Origin: Paucibacter sp. Y2R2-4
GTDB lineage: Bacteria > Pseudomonadota > Gammaproteobacteria > Burkholderiales > Burkholderiaceae_C
Direction: 5' to 3'
DNA: 64,000 nucleotides
Assembly (NCBI RefSeq): GCF_025717535.1
Contig: NZ_JAJIRO010000004.1
Location: 186,001-250,000, forward strand
Positions within the stretch are counted from its first letter, which is position 1, and each line of letters opens with the position of its first letter. Below, one piece after another: positions 24,139 to 34,990 of the stretch. The translations under genes were made by a program, and so were the position numbers. A model generated the notes under the pieces. It was not told the origin of the DNA. It saw nothing but the letters and a program-made list of their open reading frames with translations, and made no database searches.

Positions 24139-24480
24139 ATGAACCTGACAATCAGTGGCCACCATTTGGAAGTAACGCCGTCTCTGCGTGAGTATGTGCT
24201 CACAAAGCTGGACCGGGTGACCCGCCATTTTGATCAAGTCGTTGACATCAACGTCTTGCTTACCGTGGAAAAGCAAAAGGAAAAGGAACGTCGCCAGAAA
24301 GCCGAAGTCACGCTGCACGTGAAGGGACGCGACATCTTCGTTGAACAGTCGAGCGAAGATCTCTACGCCGCCATTGATCAGTTGATGGACAAATTGGACC
24401 GCCAAGTCTGCCGCCACAAAGATCGTCTGCAAGATCATCACCACACCGCTGCCAAGCGCCTGGAGATCCCTGCACCCTGA
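24139..24480 (+). CDS. hpf: Ribosome hibernation-promoting factor
   Basis: The 113-residue protein is a short HPF/YfiA-type factor that binds the 30S decoding region and helps form inactive 100S ribosomes in stationary phase. It shows [32 protein letters not shown], the basic helix [19 protein letters not shown], and [25 protein letters not shown]. The ATG at 24139 sits seven bases after a near-perfect Shine-Dalgarno sequence. In many proteobacteria it lies between rpoN and ptsN; here ptsN follows after about 300 bases and a terminator, and rpoN is not upstream. Confidence 0.92.
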   Translation: MNLTISGHHLEVTPSLREYVLTKLDRVTRHFDQVVDINVLLTVEKQKEKERRQKAEVTLHVKGRDIFVEQSSEDLYAAIDQLMDKLDRQVCRHKDRLQDHHHTAAKRLEIPAP

Positions 24481-24527
24481 GGCCCAGACCGAGCGATGGT
24501 ATTGAATCGACCATCGCAAAACCAAGC

Positions 24528-24551
24528 AAGGCGACCTCAGGTCGCCTTTTT
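24528..24551 (+). terminator. Intrinsic terminator after hpf
   Basis: The stem AAGGCGACC (24528-24536) pairs with GGTCGCCTT (24540-24548) around loop TCA, and a run of five T follows. It separates hpf from ptsN transcription. Confidence 0.85.
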
Positions 24552-24706
24552 GTTGCCCATGCTTTCGAGCAGGCTGCCTCGCCCAGGCCTCAGCAGAGCA
24601 AATCTTCCGGGCGAATTGCAACAAAATGTGTTGCTGCATCGCAGCAAACCCGGCACTTGTACACTGGCCGCTCAAGGCCCAGACACGCACAATGGCCGCA
24701 AGTTTC

Positions 24707-24712
24707 TATAAT
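24707..24712 (+). promoter_or_regulatory. Putative -10 box for ptsN
   Basis: A perfect TATAAT lies about 65 bases before the ptsN start, downstream of the hpf terminator. The sequence 17 bases upstream (CACGCA) is a poor -35 box, so the promoter may need an activator or may not be real. The rest of 24554-24777 shows no gene. Confidence 0.35.
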
Positions 24713-24777
24713 TCTTCACCCCGACATCGAGCAAGCGTTCCGCCGAGGGCTACAGCCCAACACTGCGCTTCGACACC

Positions 24778-25248
24778 ATGAACCGTCTCGCCGCCATCCT
24801 TCCTGCCAGCAATGTGCTGGTCCATGTGGACGCATCCAGCAAAAAGCGTGTTTTCGAACAGGCGGGTTTGCTGTTCGAGAACAATCATGCGATTGCTCGC
24901 GCCTTGGTTGCCGACAATCTGTTTGCTCGAGAACGTCTGGGCTCGACCGGCTTGGGGCATGGGGTGGCGATTCCGCATGGCCGCATCAAGGGCTTGAAGA
25001 ACCCCTTGGCCGCGGTGCTGCGGGTTCAGCAGTCGATCGGTTTCGACGCGCCCGACGACGAGCCCGTCAGCCTCTTGATCTTCTTGCTGGTGCCCGAAGC
25101 GGCCACCCAGCGGCATCTGGAGATCCTCTCCGAAATCGCCGAAATGCTGTCGGACCGCGAATTGCGCGAGCGCCTGAAGACCGAGACCGAAGCCAGCGCC
25201 GTGCACCGCCTGATCTCCGACTGGGAACCGCTCAAGTCGGTCGCCTGA
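24778..25248 (+). CDS. ptsN: Nitrogen PTS enzyme IIA (PtsN)
   Basis: The 156-residue protein is the EIIA domain of the nitrogen-related phosphotransferase system. The phosphorylated histidine is H67 in GVAIPHGRI. The surrounding GSTGLGHG and the hydrophobic stretch [12 protein letters not shown] are diagnostic. PtsN receives phosphate from NPr and regulates potassium transport and other targets rather than sugar uptake. hprK follows after 28 bases, the usual betaproteobacterial pairing, suggesting that HPr/NPr phosphorylation state is controlled by the next gene product. Confidence 0.93.
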   Translation: MNRLAAILPASNVLVHVDASSKKRVFEQAGLLFENNHAIARALVADNLFARERLGSTGLGHGVAIPHGRIKGLKNPLAAVLRVQQSIGFDAPDDEPVSLLIFLLVPEAATQRHLEILSEIAEMLSDRELRERLKTETEASAVHRLISDWEPLKSVA

Positions 25249-25276
25249 ACCTTCCCCTGAATCGAACGCCCACACA

Positions 25277-26239
25277 GTGAAGCCCACCTCCATCAGCGCC
25301 GACCGACTCTTTGAAGAGCACAGGGAGGCGCTGCGATGGGAGTGGATCGCCGGCCATGCGCACCCCGAGCGCCGCTTTGATGAAGCGGCGGTGCGCGACG
25401 CCCAGTCTGCCGCCGACTTGGTAGGCTACCTGAACTACATCCACCCCTACCGGGTTCAAATCGTCGGCCGCCGCGAAGTGGCCTATTTAAGCCAGGCCTC
25501 GGGCGAGGTGCTGGATCGGCGCATTGCGCGCATCGTCACGCTGGAGCCGCCGGTCATCATCGTGGCCGACAACCAGCCGCCACCCGACCGCTTGGTGGCC
25601 ATGTGCGACCGTGCCGAGATTCCGCTGTTCGAAACCGCCGACTCCGCCGGCCATGTGATCGACGTGGTGCGCGCCTATCTGGCCCACCTTTTCGCCAACC
25701 GCACCACCCGCCACGGTGTCTTCATGGACATCCTGGGGCTGGGCGTGCTGCTGACAGGCGAATCCGGTCTAGGAAAAAGCGAACTCGGGCTGGAGCTGAT
25801 TTCTCGCGGTCACGGCTTGGTAGCCGACGATGCGGTCGACCTGTTCCGCATCTCGCAGACTGCCATCGAGGGCCGCTGCCCCGAACTCTTGCTGAATCTG
25901 CTGGAAGTGCGCGGCATCGGCTTGCTCGACATCAAGGCCATCTTTGGCGAGACGGCCGTACGCCGCAAGATGCGCTTGAAGCTGATCGTTCACCTGGTGC
26001 GCAAAGAAACGCTGGAGCGCGATTTCGAACGCCTGCCCTACGAGCCTTTGTATGAAGACGTGCTGGGCATGCCGGTGCGCAAAGTCATCATCGCGGTGGA
26101 TGCCGGTCGCAACTTGGCCGTCTTGGTTGAGGCCGCCGTGCGTAACACGGTGCTGCAACTGCGCGGCATCGACACCTACCGCGAGTTCGTGGAACGCCAT
26201 CAACGCGCCATCGAAATGGGCCAGCACGATCAGGACTGA
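25277..26239 (+). CDS. hprK: HPr kinase/phosphorylase
   Basis: HprK phosphorylates and dephosphorylates a serine on HPr-like proteins. The 320-residue product has the N-terminal domain, the Walker A-type P loop GESGLGKS (161-168), [14 protein letters not shown], and the C-terminal signature [15 protein letters not shown]. The length fits proteobacterial HprK. The start is the GTG at 25277, which directly begins the conserved N-terminus. It lies behind ptsN. The rapZ gene usually found next is absent; fur follows on the opposite strand. Confidence 0.93.
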   Translation: MKPTSISADRLFEEHREALRWEWIAGHAHPERRFDEAAVRDAQSAADLVGYLNYIHPYRVQIVGRREVAYLSQASGEVLDRRIARIVTLEPPVIIVADNQPPPDRLVAMCDRAEIPLFETADSAGHVIDVVRAYLAHLFANRTTRHGVFMDILGLGVLLTGESGLGKSELGLELISRGHGLVADDAVDLFRISQTAIEGRCPELLLNLLEVRGIGLLDIKAIFGETAVRRKMRLKLIVHLVRKETLERDFERLPYEPLYEDVLGMPVRKVIIAVDAGRNLAVLVEAAVRNTVLQLRGIDTYREFVERHQRAIEMGQHDQD

Positions 26240-26269
26240 GCTTGCCCCAGTCTTCTTAGGCTTAGGCGC

Positions 26270-26698
26270 TCAGCTGCCCCGATGCGGGCAGTCTTTCTTG
26301 ATGCAGGCGGCGTACAGGGCCAAAGAATGCTCCTGCAACTCAAAGCCCCGTTCAGCAGCAATGCGGTGCTGGCGCTCTTCAATCTCGGGATCAAAGAACT
26401 CTTCCACCCGGCCGCAGGTCAAACAGACCAGGTGATCGTGATGGTGCCCCTGGTTCAGCTCGAACACCGACTTGCCGGATTCGAAATGATTGCGTGACAG
26501 CAAGCCCGCTTGCTCGAACTGGGTCAGCACCCGGTAGACCGTGGCCAAGCCAATGTCGGCATCCTCGACCAGCAGGGCTTTGTAGACGTCTTCGGCGGTC
26601 ATGTGGCGCTGATTCGTCTTCTGGAACACCTCCAGAATCTTGATGCGCGGCAGGGTCGCTTTGAGCCCGCTGTTTTTGATCTCTTCGGTCCGGTTCAT
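26270..26698 (-). CDS. fur: Ferric uptake regulator
   Basis: The 142-residue repressor uses Fe2+ as corepressor to control iron uptake genes. It shows the winged helix (LKATLPRIKILEVFQ, AEDVYKALL, IGLATVYRVLTQFEQAGL), the metal site GHHHDHLVCLTCG, and the C-terminal cysteine/histidine cluster CIKKDCPH. All expected ligands are present and the length is standard. The gene is divergent from bamE across a 104-base gap, the common fur/bamE arrangement of betaproteobacteria. Confidence 0.95.
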   Translation of the reverse strand: MNRTEEIKNSGLKATLPRIKILEVFQKTNQRHMTAEDVYKALLVEDADIGLATVYRVLTQFEQAGLLSRNHFESGKSVFELNQGHHHDHLVCLTCGRVEEFFDPEIEERQHRIAAERGFELQEHSLALYAACIKKDCPHRGS

Positions 26699-26802
26699 GG
26701 CTTGATAGGGCCGGCGCGGCCCCCCATGGGCCTGCCGCTAGAATGGGGCGATCATAGCCAGCAACGGCTCGCTCAGCAGCCCAAGCCCCTAAAGAAGCAT
26801 TC

Positions 26803-27360
26803 ATGCGTCCGAATATGTGTACCGCCTCCCCCGCTCGCTTGAGCCTGCTTGCGCTGACTGCCGCCACCCTGGCCTTGCTGAGCGCCTGCGCCGGCTCGGT
26901 TTCGGGCGACAAAGTGCTGGGCCTCGTCCGGCCCTACCGCGTCGACATCGTGCAAGGCAATGTCCTGACCAAGGAGCTGACGGCACGCGTCAAGCCCGGC
27001 ATGAGCCGAGCCCAGGTGCGCGATCTGCTCGGCTCGCCGCTGCTGACCGACATCTTTCACGACAACCGTTGGGACTATGTCTTCACCATCCGCCGCCAAG
27101 GCGCCGCGCCGCAGCAGCGCCAGGTGGTGGCTTGGTTCGACGGTGACGTGCTCAAGTCGCTGGATCTGCCGGCCGATCTGCCGTCTGAAAACGAATTCGT
27201 CAGCGCCATCAACACCCGCGAGTTGCGCGGCGATGCACCCAAGTTGGCCTTGAGCGAAGACGAACGCAAAGCCCTGCCGGTGCCAGCCAAGCCTGCGGTG
27301 CCAGCCGCCGAAGCCATGGGCGCGCAGCGGAGCTACCCGCCGCTGGAGCCCAAGCAATGA
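26803..27360 (+). CDS. bamE: Outer-membrane assembly lipoprotein BamE
   Basis: The 185-residue lipoprotein is a component of the BAM complex that inserts beta-barrel proteins. Its signal ends in LLSAC (Cys29). The SmpA/OmlA domain follows with [45 protein letters not shown] and [14 protein letters not shown] Pro/Ala-rich C-terminal tail of about 45 residues is longer than in enterobacterial BamE but common in betaproteobacteria. A TAGAAT at 26739-26744 is a possible -10 element. It overlaps dapB by four bases. Confidence 0.93.
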   Translation: MRPNMCTASPARLSLLALTAATLALLSACAGSVSGDKVLGLVRPYRVDIVQGNVLTKELTARVKPGMSRAQVRDLLGSPLLTDIFHDNRWDYVFTIRRQGAAPQQRQVVAWFDGDVLKSLDLPADLPSENEFVSAINTRELRGDAPKLALSEDERKALPVPAKPAVPAAEAMGAQRSYPPLEPKQ

Positions 27361-28174
27361 GCGGCGCCGCGGCCACCACCCGCATCGTCATCGCCGGCAG
27401 TTCCGGCCGCATGGGCCGCATGCTGATCGAAGCGGTCGTCAACTCGACAGACTGCGTGCTGCATGGCGCCTTAGATCGCGACGGCAGCCCCACACTCGGT
27501 CAAGACGCCAGCGCCTTTTTGGGCCACAACAGCGGCGTGTTGATCAGCGCCGATTTGCAGCAGACGCTGCGCGGCGCTGATGTGCTGATCGACTTCACCC
27601 GCCCCGAAGGCACGCTGACGCATTTGGCGGTGTGCCGTGAACTGGGCGTCAAGGTCGTCATCGGCACCACGGGATTCAGCCCCGAGCAAAAGGCCGAGAT
27701 CGGCGAACACGCCCGGCATATCGGCATCATGATGGCGCCGAATATGAGCGTCGGCGTCAACGTCGTTTTGCGCCTGCTGGACATGGCCGCCCGTTCGCTG
27801 AACGAAGGCTTTGACATCGAAATCATCGAAGCCCACCACCGCCACAAGGTCGATGCCCCGAGCGGCACCGCCCTGGCGCTGGGTGAAGCGGTGGCCAATG
27901 CCCTGGGCCGTGATTTGAAGACTTGCGCGGTCTACGGCCGCGAAGGTGTCACCGGCGAGCGTGACCCATCCACCATTGGCTTTGCAACGGTGCGCGGCGG
28001 CGACATCATCGGCGACCACACGGTGCTCTTCGCAGGCACCGGCGAGCGCATCGAAATCAGCCACAAGGCCAGCAGCCGCAGCACTTTTGCGCTGGGCAGC
28101 TTGCGCGCCGCGCGCTTCTTGGCAGCCCAGTCCGCCGGCCTGTATGACATGAACGATGTCTTGGGCTTGAATGC

Positions 28175-28178
<4 letters not shown>
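27357..28178 (+). CDS. dapB: 4-hydroxy-tetrahydrodipicolinate reductase
   Basis: DapB reduces hydroxy-tetrahydrodipicolinate in the lysine and diaminopimelate pathway. The 273-residue enzyme has the nucleotide-binding motif [14 protein letters not shown] (about 10-23), [18 protein letters not shown], and the substrate-binding signature [15 protein letters not shown]. It starts within the bamE stop and overlaps exbB by four bases. Cell-wall precursor synthesis and envelope assembly genes are therefore cotranscribed. Confidence 0.95.
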
Positions 28179-28828
<650 letters not shown>

Positions 28829-28830
28829 TC

Positions 28831-29256
28831 ATGGCCTTCGGTCGCCTGGAACGCAGCGAACGCCCCAAACCAATGGGCGAGATCAATATGACGCCGCTGA
28901 TCGACGTCATGCTGGTGTTGCTGGTGATCTTCATGATTGCCGCACCGCTGATGAGTTCCTCGCTGCGCCTGGATCTGCCCAAGAGCGAGGCTGCCACGCC
29001 CTCGGATGCGCCCAAGTTCATCCAAGTCTCGCTGGCCGCCGATGGCACGCTGATGCTCGGAGAAGAAAATCTAGGCACGGCGCAGTTCCAGCAGCGCATC
29101 TCGGCGCTCGGCCGCGCCAACCCCGATCTGGAGTTGCAACTGCGCGCCGACAAGTCCGTGCCCTATGGGCAGGTGGCCGAGCTGATCGGCTGGATGCAGG
29201 CTGCGGGCCTGAACCGCATCGCCTTTGTCGCGGACGCCCCCACAAAGGGCGAGTGA
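28831..29256 (+). CDS. exbD: ExbD/TolR biopolymer transport protein
   Basis: The 141-residue protein has a single N-terminal transmembrane helix (about 22-44) containing the conserved proton-pathway aspartate D25 in NMTPLIDVMLVLLVIFMI, followed by a periplasmic domain (LRADKSVPYGQVAELIGWMQAAGLNRIAFV). It pairs with the upstream ExbB-like channel. In related genomes leuS follows closely; here two accessory genes are inserted between. Confidence 0.9.
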   Translation: MAFGRLERSERPKPMGEINMTPLIDVMLVLLVIFMIAAPLMSSSLRLDLPKSEAATPSDAPKFIQVSLAADGTLMLGEENLGTAQFQQRISALGRANPDLELQLRADKSVPYGQVAELIGWMQAAGLNRIAFVADAPTKGE

Positions 29257-29310
29257 CGCTTTACAGCGCTGCATCGATCATGGCTTTACAAGCCATTCCA
29301 CGCCTAAAGC

Positions 29311-30189
29311 ATGATTCTTGCCTCACCCTCTCCAACCCTCACACCCCCACCACGGCGCGCCGCGCCATTCGCAAGACTGGCTCTGCTCTTCTTGCTTGTC
29401 TGGCTCAGCGGCTGCAGCAGTTTCATCCTGGGTGAGGCCGAAGGCACCGGCGCCCACCGACTAAGCGCACAGCTGCAGCGCTTGCAATCCGACCCCAGCC
29501 CGCTGTCCGAAACCCGCTACATCTTCATCGGCGCAGCGCTCAATGACCGGCAAAACGTCTTTGATGCGGACATCCGCTTGCTGGACCAACAGTTCGCCGC
29601 CGCCTACGGCAAAGCCTACCGCTCCGTTTTGCTGTCCAACCGACGGATCACCGAAGGGCCGCGCGACTTGCCTTTAGCCAGCATCGATCAAATGGACGAA
29701 GTGTTCGAGTTTTGGGCCGAGCACAAGCGCGCCAATGATCGCTTCATCGTCTTGCTGAGCAGTCATGGTGCGCCAGGCATTCTGGAGGTGTCGCAGCAGC
29801 CGCTTTATCGCAATGCACGCTGGCTGAGCTCGAAAAAGCTCGAAAGCTGGATGGGTGCCCTGGAGCCCAATCGCAGCTGGTTGATGATTTCCGCCTGCTT
29901 CTCAGGCTCGCACCTGGACCGACTGCATCAAGACCACCTCCTGGTCATGACCGCCTCCAGCGCAAAAACCCCGTCCTTCGGCTGCGCGAACAGCCAGACC
30001 AACACTTGGTTTGTGAGTGAGCTGTCCCAGGCCTTAAAAGCCCCGCAGAGTTTTGGTGCGCTCTGGGACAGCACCTATGCCAACATCGCCAAGCGCGAGA
30101 AGCAAATGAAGCTGCCCGGCTCCATGCCCCAGCTGCGAATCGGTTCCGAACACAAAGAAGGCCTGAATGAAGACTGGTCTCGTTTCTAA
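29311..30189 (+). CDS. C13 (legumain-type) peptidase-like lipoprotein
   Basis: The 292-residue protein has a lipoprotein signal ending LSGC (Cys35). Its domain looks like the C13/caspase-like cysteine peptidase fold. A catalytic-type dyad is in place: H152 in IVLLSSHGAPG and C196 in WLMISACFSGS. LDQQFAAAYGKAYRSVLLSN and DQMDEVFEFWA also fit. C13 enzymes cut after Asn or Asp or act in protein anchoring; bacterial lipoprotein members are largely uncharacterised, so specificity is unknown. It overlaps the thioredoxin-like gene by 23 bases, implying tight coupling. The pair is inserted between exbD and leuS. Confidence 0.75.
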   Translation: MILASPSPTLTPPPRRAAPFARLALLFLLVWLSGCSSFILGEAEGTGAHRLSAQLQRLQSDPSPLSETRYIFIGAALNDRQNVFDADIRLLDQQFAAAYGKAYRSVLLSNRRITEGPRDLPLASIDQMDEVFEFWAEHKRANDRFIVLLSSHGAPGILEVSQQPLYRNARWLSSKKLESWMGALEPNRSWLMISACFSGSHLDRLHQDHLLVMTASSAKTPSFGCANSQTNTWFVSELSQALKAPQSFGALWDSTYANIAKREKQMKLPGSMPQLRIGSEHKEGLNEDWSRF

Positions 30190-30679
30190 ATTCGGCGCTC
30201 GGGCCGGCGGAGGTCCTCGGTTGCTACTCGCCCTCCTTGCGCTCCGAGCGCCACTCCTCGGCCTAAGCCTGCCTTTGCTGATGGCGCCGGCCTGGGCGGC
30301 CACGCCAGAGGCGCCCAGCTCGGTGAGCCTGGTTTATTGGAGTGCGGGCGACTGCGGCCCCTGTCGAGCCTGGTCTCAAAGCGAGCGAAAGCAAGAGTTC
30401 CTGAGCGAAGCCAAAGCCTCGGGAGTCACGCTCGTCGAAGTGCAAAGGCCTCGCTTGGCCGACCCCTTGAGTCGCTACACATGGCCCAAAGAGCAAGAGG
30501 GCCTAATGCAAAGCTATCTGGCGCATCAATACGCGCCAGCGCAACTGACCCCGGCCTTCGACTTTGTCTGCCGCGGCGAACTGCTGCTGCGCATCGACGG
30601 CCTGCACGAATGGGACTCGTTTTGGAAGAGCAGCTTGCGCCGCAGCGTCAAGCAATGCAAGGCGCAGTCGCCCGGCTGA
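30167..30679 (+). CDS. Exported thioredoxin-fold protein
   Basis: The 170-residue product has a signal peptide (LLGLSLPLLMAPAWA) and a small thioredoxin-like domain with redox motif CGPC in SAGDCGPCRAW and a cis-Pro-like LTPAFDFV, followed by a third Cys (FVCRGE) and a C-terminal Cys. A role in periplasmic disulfide chemistry is likely. The gene begins 23 bases inside the C13-peptidase-like gene; reducing a catalytic cysteine of that partner is a reasonable hypothesis but unproven. It ends 61 bases before leuS. Confidence 0.7.
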   Translation: MKTGLVSKFGARAGGGPRLLLALLALRAPLLGLSLPLLMAPAWAATPEAPSSVSLVYWSAGDCGPCRAWSQSERKQEFLSEAKASGVTLVEVQRPRLADPLSRYTWPKEQEGLMQSYLAHQYAPAQLTPAFDFVCRGELLLRIDGLHEWDSFWKSSLRRSVKQCKAQSPG

Positions 30680-30740
30680 TTCCGTTCACGCAAGCAGGTA
30701 CGGCCAGGGGCGACCAAGCGCAGCGCCTACAATTTGACGC

Positions 30741-33389
30741 ATGAACGACAAGTACGCCCCCAACGAGATCGAAGCCGCTGCGCGCCAGTATTGGAATTCC
30801 CGCGACGCCTACCGCGTCACCGAGGACCAAGCCCGCCCCAAGTTCTACGCCTGCTCCATGCTGCCCTACCCCAGCGGCAAGCTGCACATGGGCCATGTGC
30901 GCAACTACACGATCAACGACATGCTGACGCGTCAGCTGCGCATGAAGGGCTACAACGTCTTGATGCCCATGGGCTGGGACGCTTTCGGCCTGCCGGCCGA
31001 GAACGCCGCGATGAAGAACAAGGTGCCGCCGGCCAAGTGGACCTACGACAACATCGCCTATATGAAGTCGCAGATGCAGGCCATGGGCCTGGCGATCGAC
31101 TGGTCGCGCGAGATCGCCACTTGCACGCCTGAATACTACAAATGGAACCAATGGCTGTTCCTGAAGATGCTGGAAGCCGGCATCGCCGAGCGCCGCACCC
31201 AAGTCGTCAACTGGGACCCGGTCGACCAGACGGTGCTGGCCAATGAACAGGTCGTCGATGGCAAGGGCTGGCGCTCCGGCGCCGTGGTGGAAAAGCGCGA
31301 GATCCCCGGTTACTACCTGAACATCACCAAGTACGCCGATGAGCTGCTGGCCGCCGTGGCCGACCCCAGCAATCCGCAATACCTGAGCGGCTGGCCCGAG
31401 CGCGTACGCCTGATGCAGGAAAACTGGATCGGCAAGAGCGAAGGTGTGCGTTTTGCCTTCCCGCATGAGATCAAGGGCGCTGACGGCGCGCTGATCCAAG
31501 ACGGCAAGCTCTACGTCTTCACCACCCGCGCCGACACCATCATGGGCGTGACCTTCTGCGCCGTGGCGCCGGAGCACCCGCTGGCGACCCATGCCGCAGC
31601 AAGCTCACCCGAACTGGCCGCATTCATCGAAGAATGCAAGCGCGGCGGCACCACCGAAGCCGAGTTGGCCACGCAAGAGAAGAAGGGCCAGCGCACCGGC
31701 CTCTTCGTCACCCATCCGCTGACCGGCGCGCAGGTCGAGGTCTGGGTCGGCAACTATGTGCTGATGAGCTATGGCGACGGCGCCGTGATGGGCGTGCCCG
31801 CGCACGATGAGCGTGACTTCGCCTTTGCCAAGAAGTACGGCATCGCAATCCAACAAGTCGTCGCGGTGGAAGGCGAGAGCTTCAGCCTGGAGGCCTGGGC
31901 CGAGTGGTACGGCGACAAACAAAAAGCCGTCTGCGTCAACTCCGGTGAACTCGATGGCTTGAGCCACAAGGCCGCCGCCTCCAAGGTGGCCGACTTGGTC
32001 GGCGCCAAGGGTCTGGGCGAAAAGAAAACCACCTGGCGCCTGCGCGACTGGGGCATCAGCCGCCAGCGTTACTGGGGCACGCCCATCCCCATCATCAACT
32101 GCGATGACTGCGGCTCGGTGCCGGTGCCCGAGAAAGACCTGCCGGTGGTATTGCCCGAAGAGTGCATCCCCGACGGCAGCGGCAACCCGCTGAAAAAGCA
32201 CGCCGGTTTCTTGAACGTGGCCTGCCCCAAGTGCGGTAAGCCGGCGCAGCGCGAAACCGACACCATGGACACCTTTGTCGATTCGTCCTGGTATTTCATG
32301 CGTTACTGCGATGCGCAGAACAAAGACGCCATGGTCGGCGATGGCACCGCCTACTGGATGCGCCAAGGCGCGGCCATGGACCAGTACATCGGCGGCATCG
32401 AGCACGCCATCCTGCACCTGCTTTACGCCCGCTTCTGGACCAAGGTGATGCGCGACCTGGGTCTGGTCAAGGTGGACGAACCCTTCACCAAGCTGCTGAC
32501 CCAGGGCATGGTGCTGAACCACATCTACTCGCGCCGTGGCGAGAAGGGCGGCATCGAATACTTCTGGCCGCATGAGGTGGAAGACGTGGCCGACGCCAAC
32601 GGCAAGGTCACGCACGCCACGCTGAAGAGCGATGGCTCACGCGTCGAGTACGAGGGCGTGGGCACCATGTCCAAGTCCAAGAACAATGGCGTGGACCCGC
32701 AAGAGCTGATCAACCAGTACGGCGCCGACACCGCCCGTCTGTTCGTCATGTTCGCCTCGCCACCGGAACAAACGCTGGAATGGAACGACTCCGGCGTCGA
32801 AGGCGCGCACCGCTTCTTGAAACGCGTCTGGGCCTTTGGCGTCAAGCATGAAGCCGCGATCAAGAGCGCCGGCCAAGACTTCGCCGCCCTCAGCGGCGAA
32901 GGCAAGGCGCTGCGCCGCGAGGTGCATCTGGTGCTCAAGCAAGTCAGCTACGACTACGAGCGCATGCAGTACAACACCGTGGTGTCGGGCGGCATGAAGC
33001 TGCTCAATGCGCTGGAAGGCTTCAAGGCTGCCGGCCAGGACGCCGCCATTCGCGAAGGCTTCTCGGTGCTGCTGCGCGTGCTTTACCCAGCCTGCCCGCA
33101 CATCGCTCACCAGCTCTGGCAAGACCTCGGCTTTGCCGCCGAGCTGGGCGATCTGCTCGACAGCGCCTGGCCCAGCGTGGACGAAGCGGCCCTGGTGCAA
33201 GACGAGATTGAACTGATGCTGCAGGTCAACGGCAAGCTGCGTGGTTCGCTCAAGGTGCCGGCCGCTGCCGACAAGGCCGCCATCGAAGCCGCCGCACTGG
33301 CCAACGAAGACTTCCTCAAGTTTGCCGAAGGCAAGCCGGCCAAGAAGGTCATCGTGGTGCCGGGTCGTCTGGTCAACGTGGTGGTCTAA
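30741..33389 (+). CDS. leuS: Leucyl-tRNA synthetase
   Basis: LeuRS charges tRNA-Leu and edits mischarged products. The 882-residue class I enzyme has the HIGH-type motif [11 protein letters not shown] (42-52), the CP1 editing domain ([21 protein letters not shown]), a zinc-like [18 protein letters not shown] element, and the KMSKS-type motif TMSKSKNNG near residue 640. It is full length, starts with ATG at 30741, and is followed after six bases by lptE and then holA. Confidence 0.97.
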   Translation: MNDKYAPNEIEAAARQYWNSRDAYRVTEDQARPKFYACSMLPYPSGKLHMGHVRNYTINDMLTRQLRMKGYNVLMPMGWDAFGLPAENAAMKNKVPPAKWTYDNIAYMKSQMQAMGLAIDWSREIATCTPEYYKWNQWLFLKMLEAGIAERRTQVVNWDPVDQTVLANEQVVDGKGWRSGAVVEKREIPGYYLNITKYADELLAAVADPSNPQYLSGWPERVRLMQENWIGKSEGVRFAFPHEIKGADGALIQDGKLYVFTTRADTIMGVTFCAVAPEHPLATHAAASSPELAAFIEECKRGGTTEAELATQEKKGQRTGLFVTHPLTGAQVEVWVGNYVLMSYGDGAVMGVPAHDERDFAFAKKYGIAIQQVVAVEGESFSLEAWAEWYGDKQKAVCVNSGELDGLSHKAAASKVADLVGAKGLGEKKTTWRLRDWGISRQRYWGTPIPIINCDDCGSVPVPEKDLPVVLPEECIPDGSGNPLKKHAGFLNVACPKCGKPAQRETDTMDTFVDSSWYFMRYCDAQNKDAMVGDGTAYWMRQGAAMDQYIGGIEHAILHLLYARFWTKVMRDLGLVKVDEPFTKLLTQGMVLNHIYSRRGEKGGIEYFWPHEVEDVADANGKVTHATLKSDGSRVEYEGVGTMSKSKNNGVDPQELINQYGADTARLFVMFASPPEQTLEWNDSGVEGAHRFLKRVWAFGVKHEAAIKSAGQDFAALSGEGKALRREVHLVLKQVSYDYERMQYNTVVSGGMKLLNALEGFKAAGQDAAIREGFSVLLRVLYPACPHIAHQLWQDLGFAAELGDLLDSAWPSVDEAALVQDEIELMLQVNGKLRGSLKVPAAADKAAIEAAALANEDFLKFAEGKPAKKVIVVPGRLVNVVV

Positions 33390-33395
33390 GGTCGG

Positions 33396-33902
33396 ATGAG
33401 CATGCTGCGGCGTCGCCTGCTTGTATCGGCAGCACTGGTTGGCTTGTCCAGCCTGGGCGGCTGTGGCTTTGAGCTGCGCAAAGAGCCCGAGTTCTTGTTC
33501 CAGCGCATCGCCCTGAGCGGCTTTGCGCCGGGCTCGCCTTTTGCGACCGAGCTGCGCCGCCAACTGGCGCGCTCGCCGGTCAAGGTCGTGGAAGACGCCA
33601 ACAAGGCCGATGTGGTCTTGGTCGCACTGCAAGATGTGCGCGACAAAGTCGTGGTCAGCTCCACCGTGGCGGGTCAGGTGCGTGAATGGCAGTTGCGCCT
33701 CAGCGTGGACTACCTGCTGCGCACGCCCAATGACGAATTGCTGCTGCCGCGCACCGAGCTGCGCCTGGTGCGCGAAATGAACTACACCGAAGAACGCGCG
33801 CTGGGCAAAGAGCAGGAAGAGCAGCAACTGCACCGCGCCATGCAGTCCGACGGTGTGGCCCAGGTGATGCGCCGCCTCGCCGCGGTTCGACTGCCGAGCT
33901 GA
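33396..33902 (+). CDS. lptE: LPS-assembly lipoprotein LptE
   Basis: The 168-residue lipoprotein (signal ending LGGC, Cys23) plugs the LptD barrel during lipopolysaccharide export to the outer leaflet. FELRKEPEFLFQRIALSGF, SPFATELRRQLARS, and the C-terminal EEQQLHRAMQSDGVAQVMRRLAAV fit the family. It sits between leuS and holA, the conserved betaproteobacterial order. Its partner gene lptD is in this window at 53744-56239. Confidence 0.9.
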   Translation: MSMLRRRLLVSAALVGLSSLGGCGFELRKEPEFLFQRIALSGFAPGSPFATELRRQLARSPVKVVEDANKADVVLVALQDVRDKVVVSSTVAGQVREWQLRLSVDYLLRTPNDELLLPRTELRLVREMNYTEERALGKEQEEQQLHRAMQSDGVAQVMRRLAAVRLPS

Positions 33903-33907
33903 GCCTC

Positions 33908-34978
33908 ATGCAGCTCCGCGCCGACGCCCTCCCCCAGCAGCTTGCCAAAGCGCTGCGGCCGATCTACACCATTTACGGTGACGAGCCGCTGCTGGCGCAA
34001 GAAGCGGCCGACGCGATTCGCGCCGCCGCTCGAGCGCAAGGTTATGGCGAGCGCAAGGTCTTCACCGTGGCCGGGGCTTACTTCGACTGGGGGCCGGTGC
34101 TGGGCGCTGCACAGGCCTTGAGCCTGTTCGCCGAGCGGCAGTTCATTGAGATTCGCATTCCCAGCGGCAAGCCCGGCAAGGAAGGCTCCGAGGCCTTGCA
34201 GCGTTACTGCGCCGCCCTGCCCGAGGACGTGGTGACCCTGGTCACCCTGCCCAAGCTGGACAAAACCCAGACCAATAGCGCCTGGTTCAGCGCGCTGGAC
34301 GGCGCTGGTGTGACCGTGCGCGTCGACCCGGTGGACCGCCGGGCGCTGCCGCAATGGATCGCCCAGCGCCTGGTCGCACAAGGTCAAAGGGTGCCCGAAG
34401 GCGAGGTCGGTCAGCGCACCTTGGCTTTCTTTGCCGACCGGGTCGAGGGCAATCTGCTGGCCGCGCACCAAGAGCTGCAAAAGCTGGCGTTGTTGCACCC
34501 CAAAGGCGAGCTGAGTTTTGAGCAGATCGAATCTGCGGTCTTGAACGTCGCCCGCTACGACGTCTTCAAGCTCAGCGAGGCGGTGCTGGCTGGCCATGTT
34601 CCGCGTCTGCTACGCATGCTGGAAGGCTTGGAAGCCGAGGGCGAGGCGGCCGTGCTGGTGCACTGGAGTCTGGCCGAGGACATTCGCGCGCTGAAGCGGG
34701 TGCGTGATGCAGTCGACGCCGGCAAGCCCTTGCCGATGGCGCTGCGCGAATCGCGGGTTTGGGGCGCCAAGGAACGTTTGTTCGAACGCATCGTCCCTGG
34801 CCTGCGCGCCGCTGATCTGACCCGTTTGGTCGAGGCCGCGCAGGTTTGCGATGGACTGGTCAAAGGCTTGCGCCACCCCGATTGGCCTTTGGACGCCTGG
34901 GCCGCCCTGCGGCGCCTGGCCTTGATGCTGGCGGAAACTGTGGTCGCGCGCGGTCCACGATTGGTCCTGCAAGCCTAA
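33908..34978 (+). CDS. holA: DNA polymerase III delta subunit
   Basis: HolA is the clamp-loader subunit that opens the beta sliding clamp. The 356-residue protein begins MQLRADALPQQLAKALRPIYTIYGDEPLLAQEAADAIR and has FTVAGAYFDW, EIRIPSGKPGKEG and VEGNLLAAHQELQKLALL, all typical. It starts five bases after lptE and ends before a strong hairpin. The length is normal. Confidence 0.93.
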   Translation: MQLRADALPQQLAKALRPIYTIYGDEPLLAQEAADAIRAAARAQGYGERKVFTVAGAYFDWGPVLGAAQALSLFAERQFIEIRIPSGKPGKEGSEALQRYCAALPEDVVTLVTLPKLDKTQTNSAWFSALDGAGVTVRVDPVDRRALPQWIAQRLVAQGQRVPEGEVGQRTLAFFADRVEGNLLAAHQELQKLALLHPKGELSFEQIESAVLNVARYDVFKLSEAVLAGHVPRLLRMLEGLEAEGEAAVLVHWSLAEDIRALKRVRDAVDAGKPLPMALRESRVWGAKERLFERIVPGLRAADLTRLVEAAQVCDGLVKGLRHPDWPLDAWAALRRLALMLAETVVARGPRLVLQA

Positions 34979-34990
34979 GCGATAGCTCGC

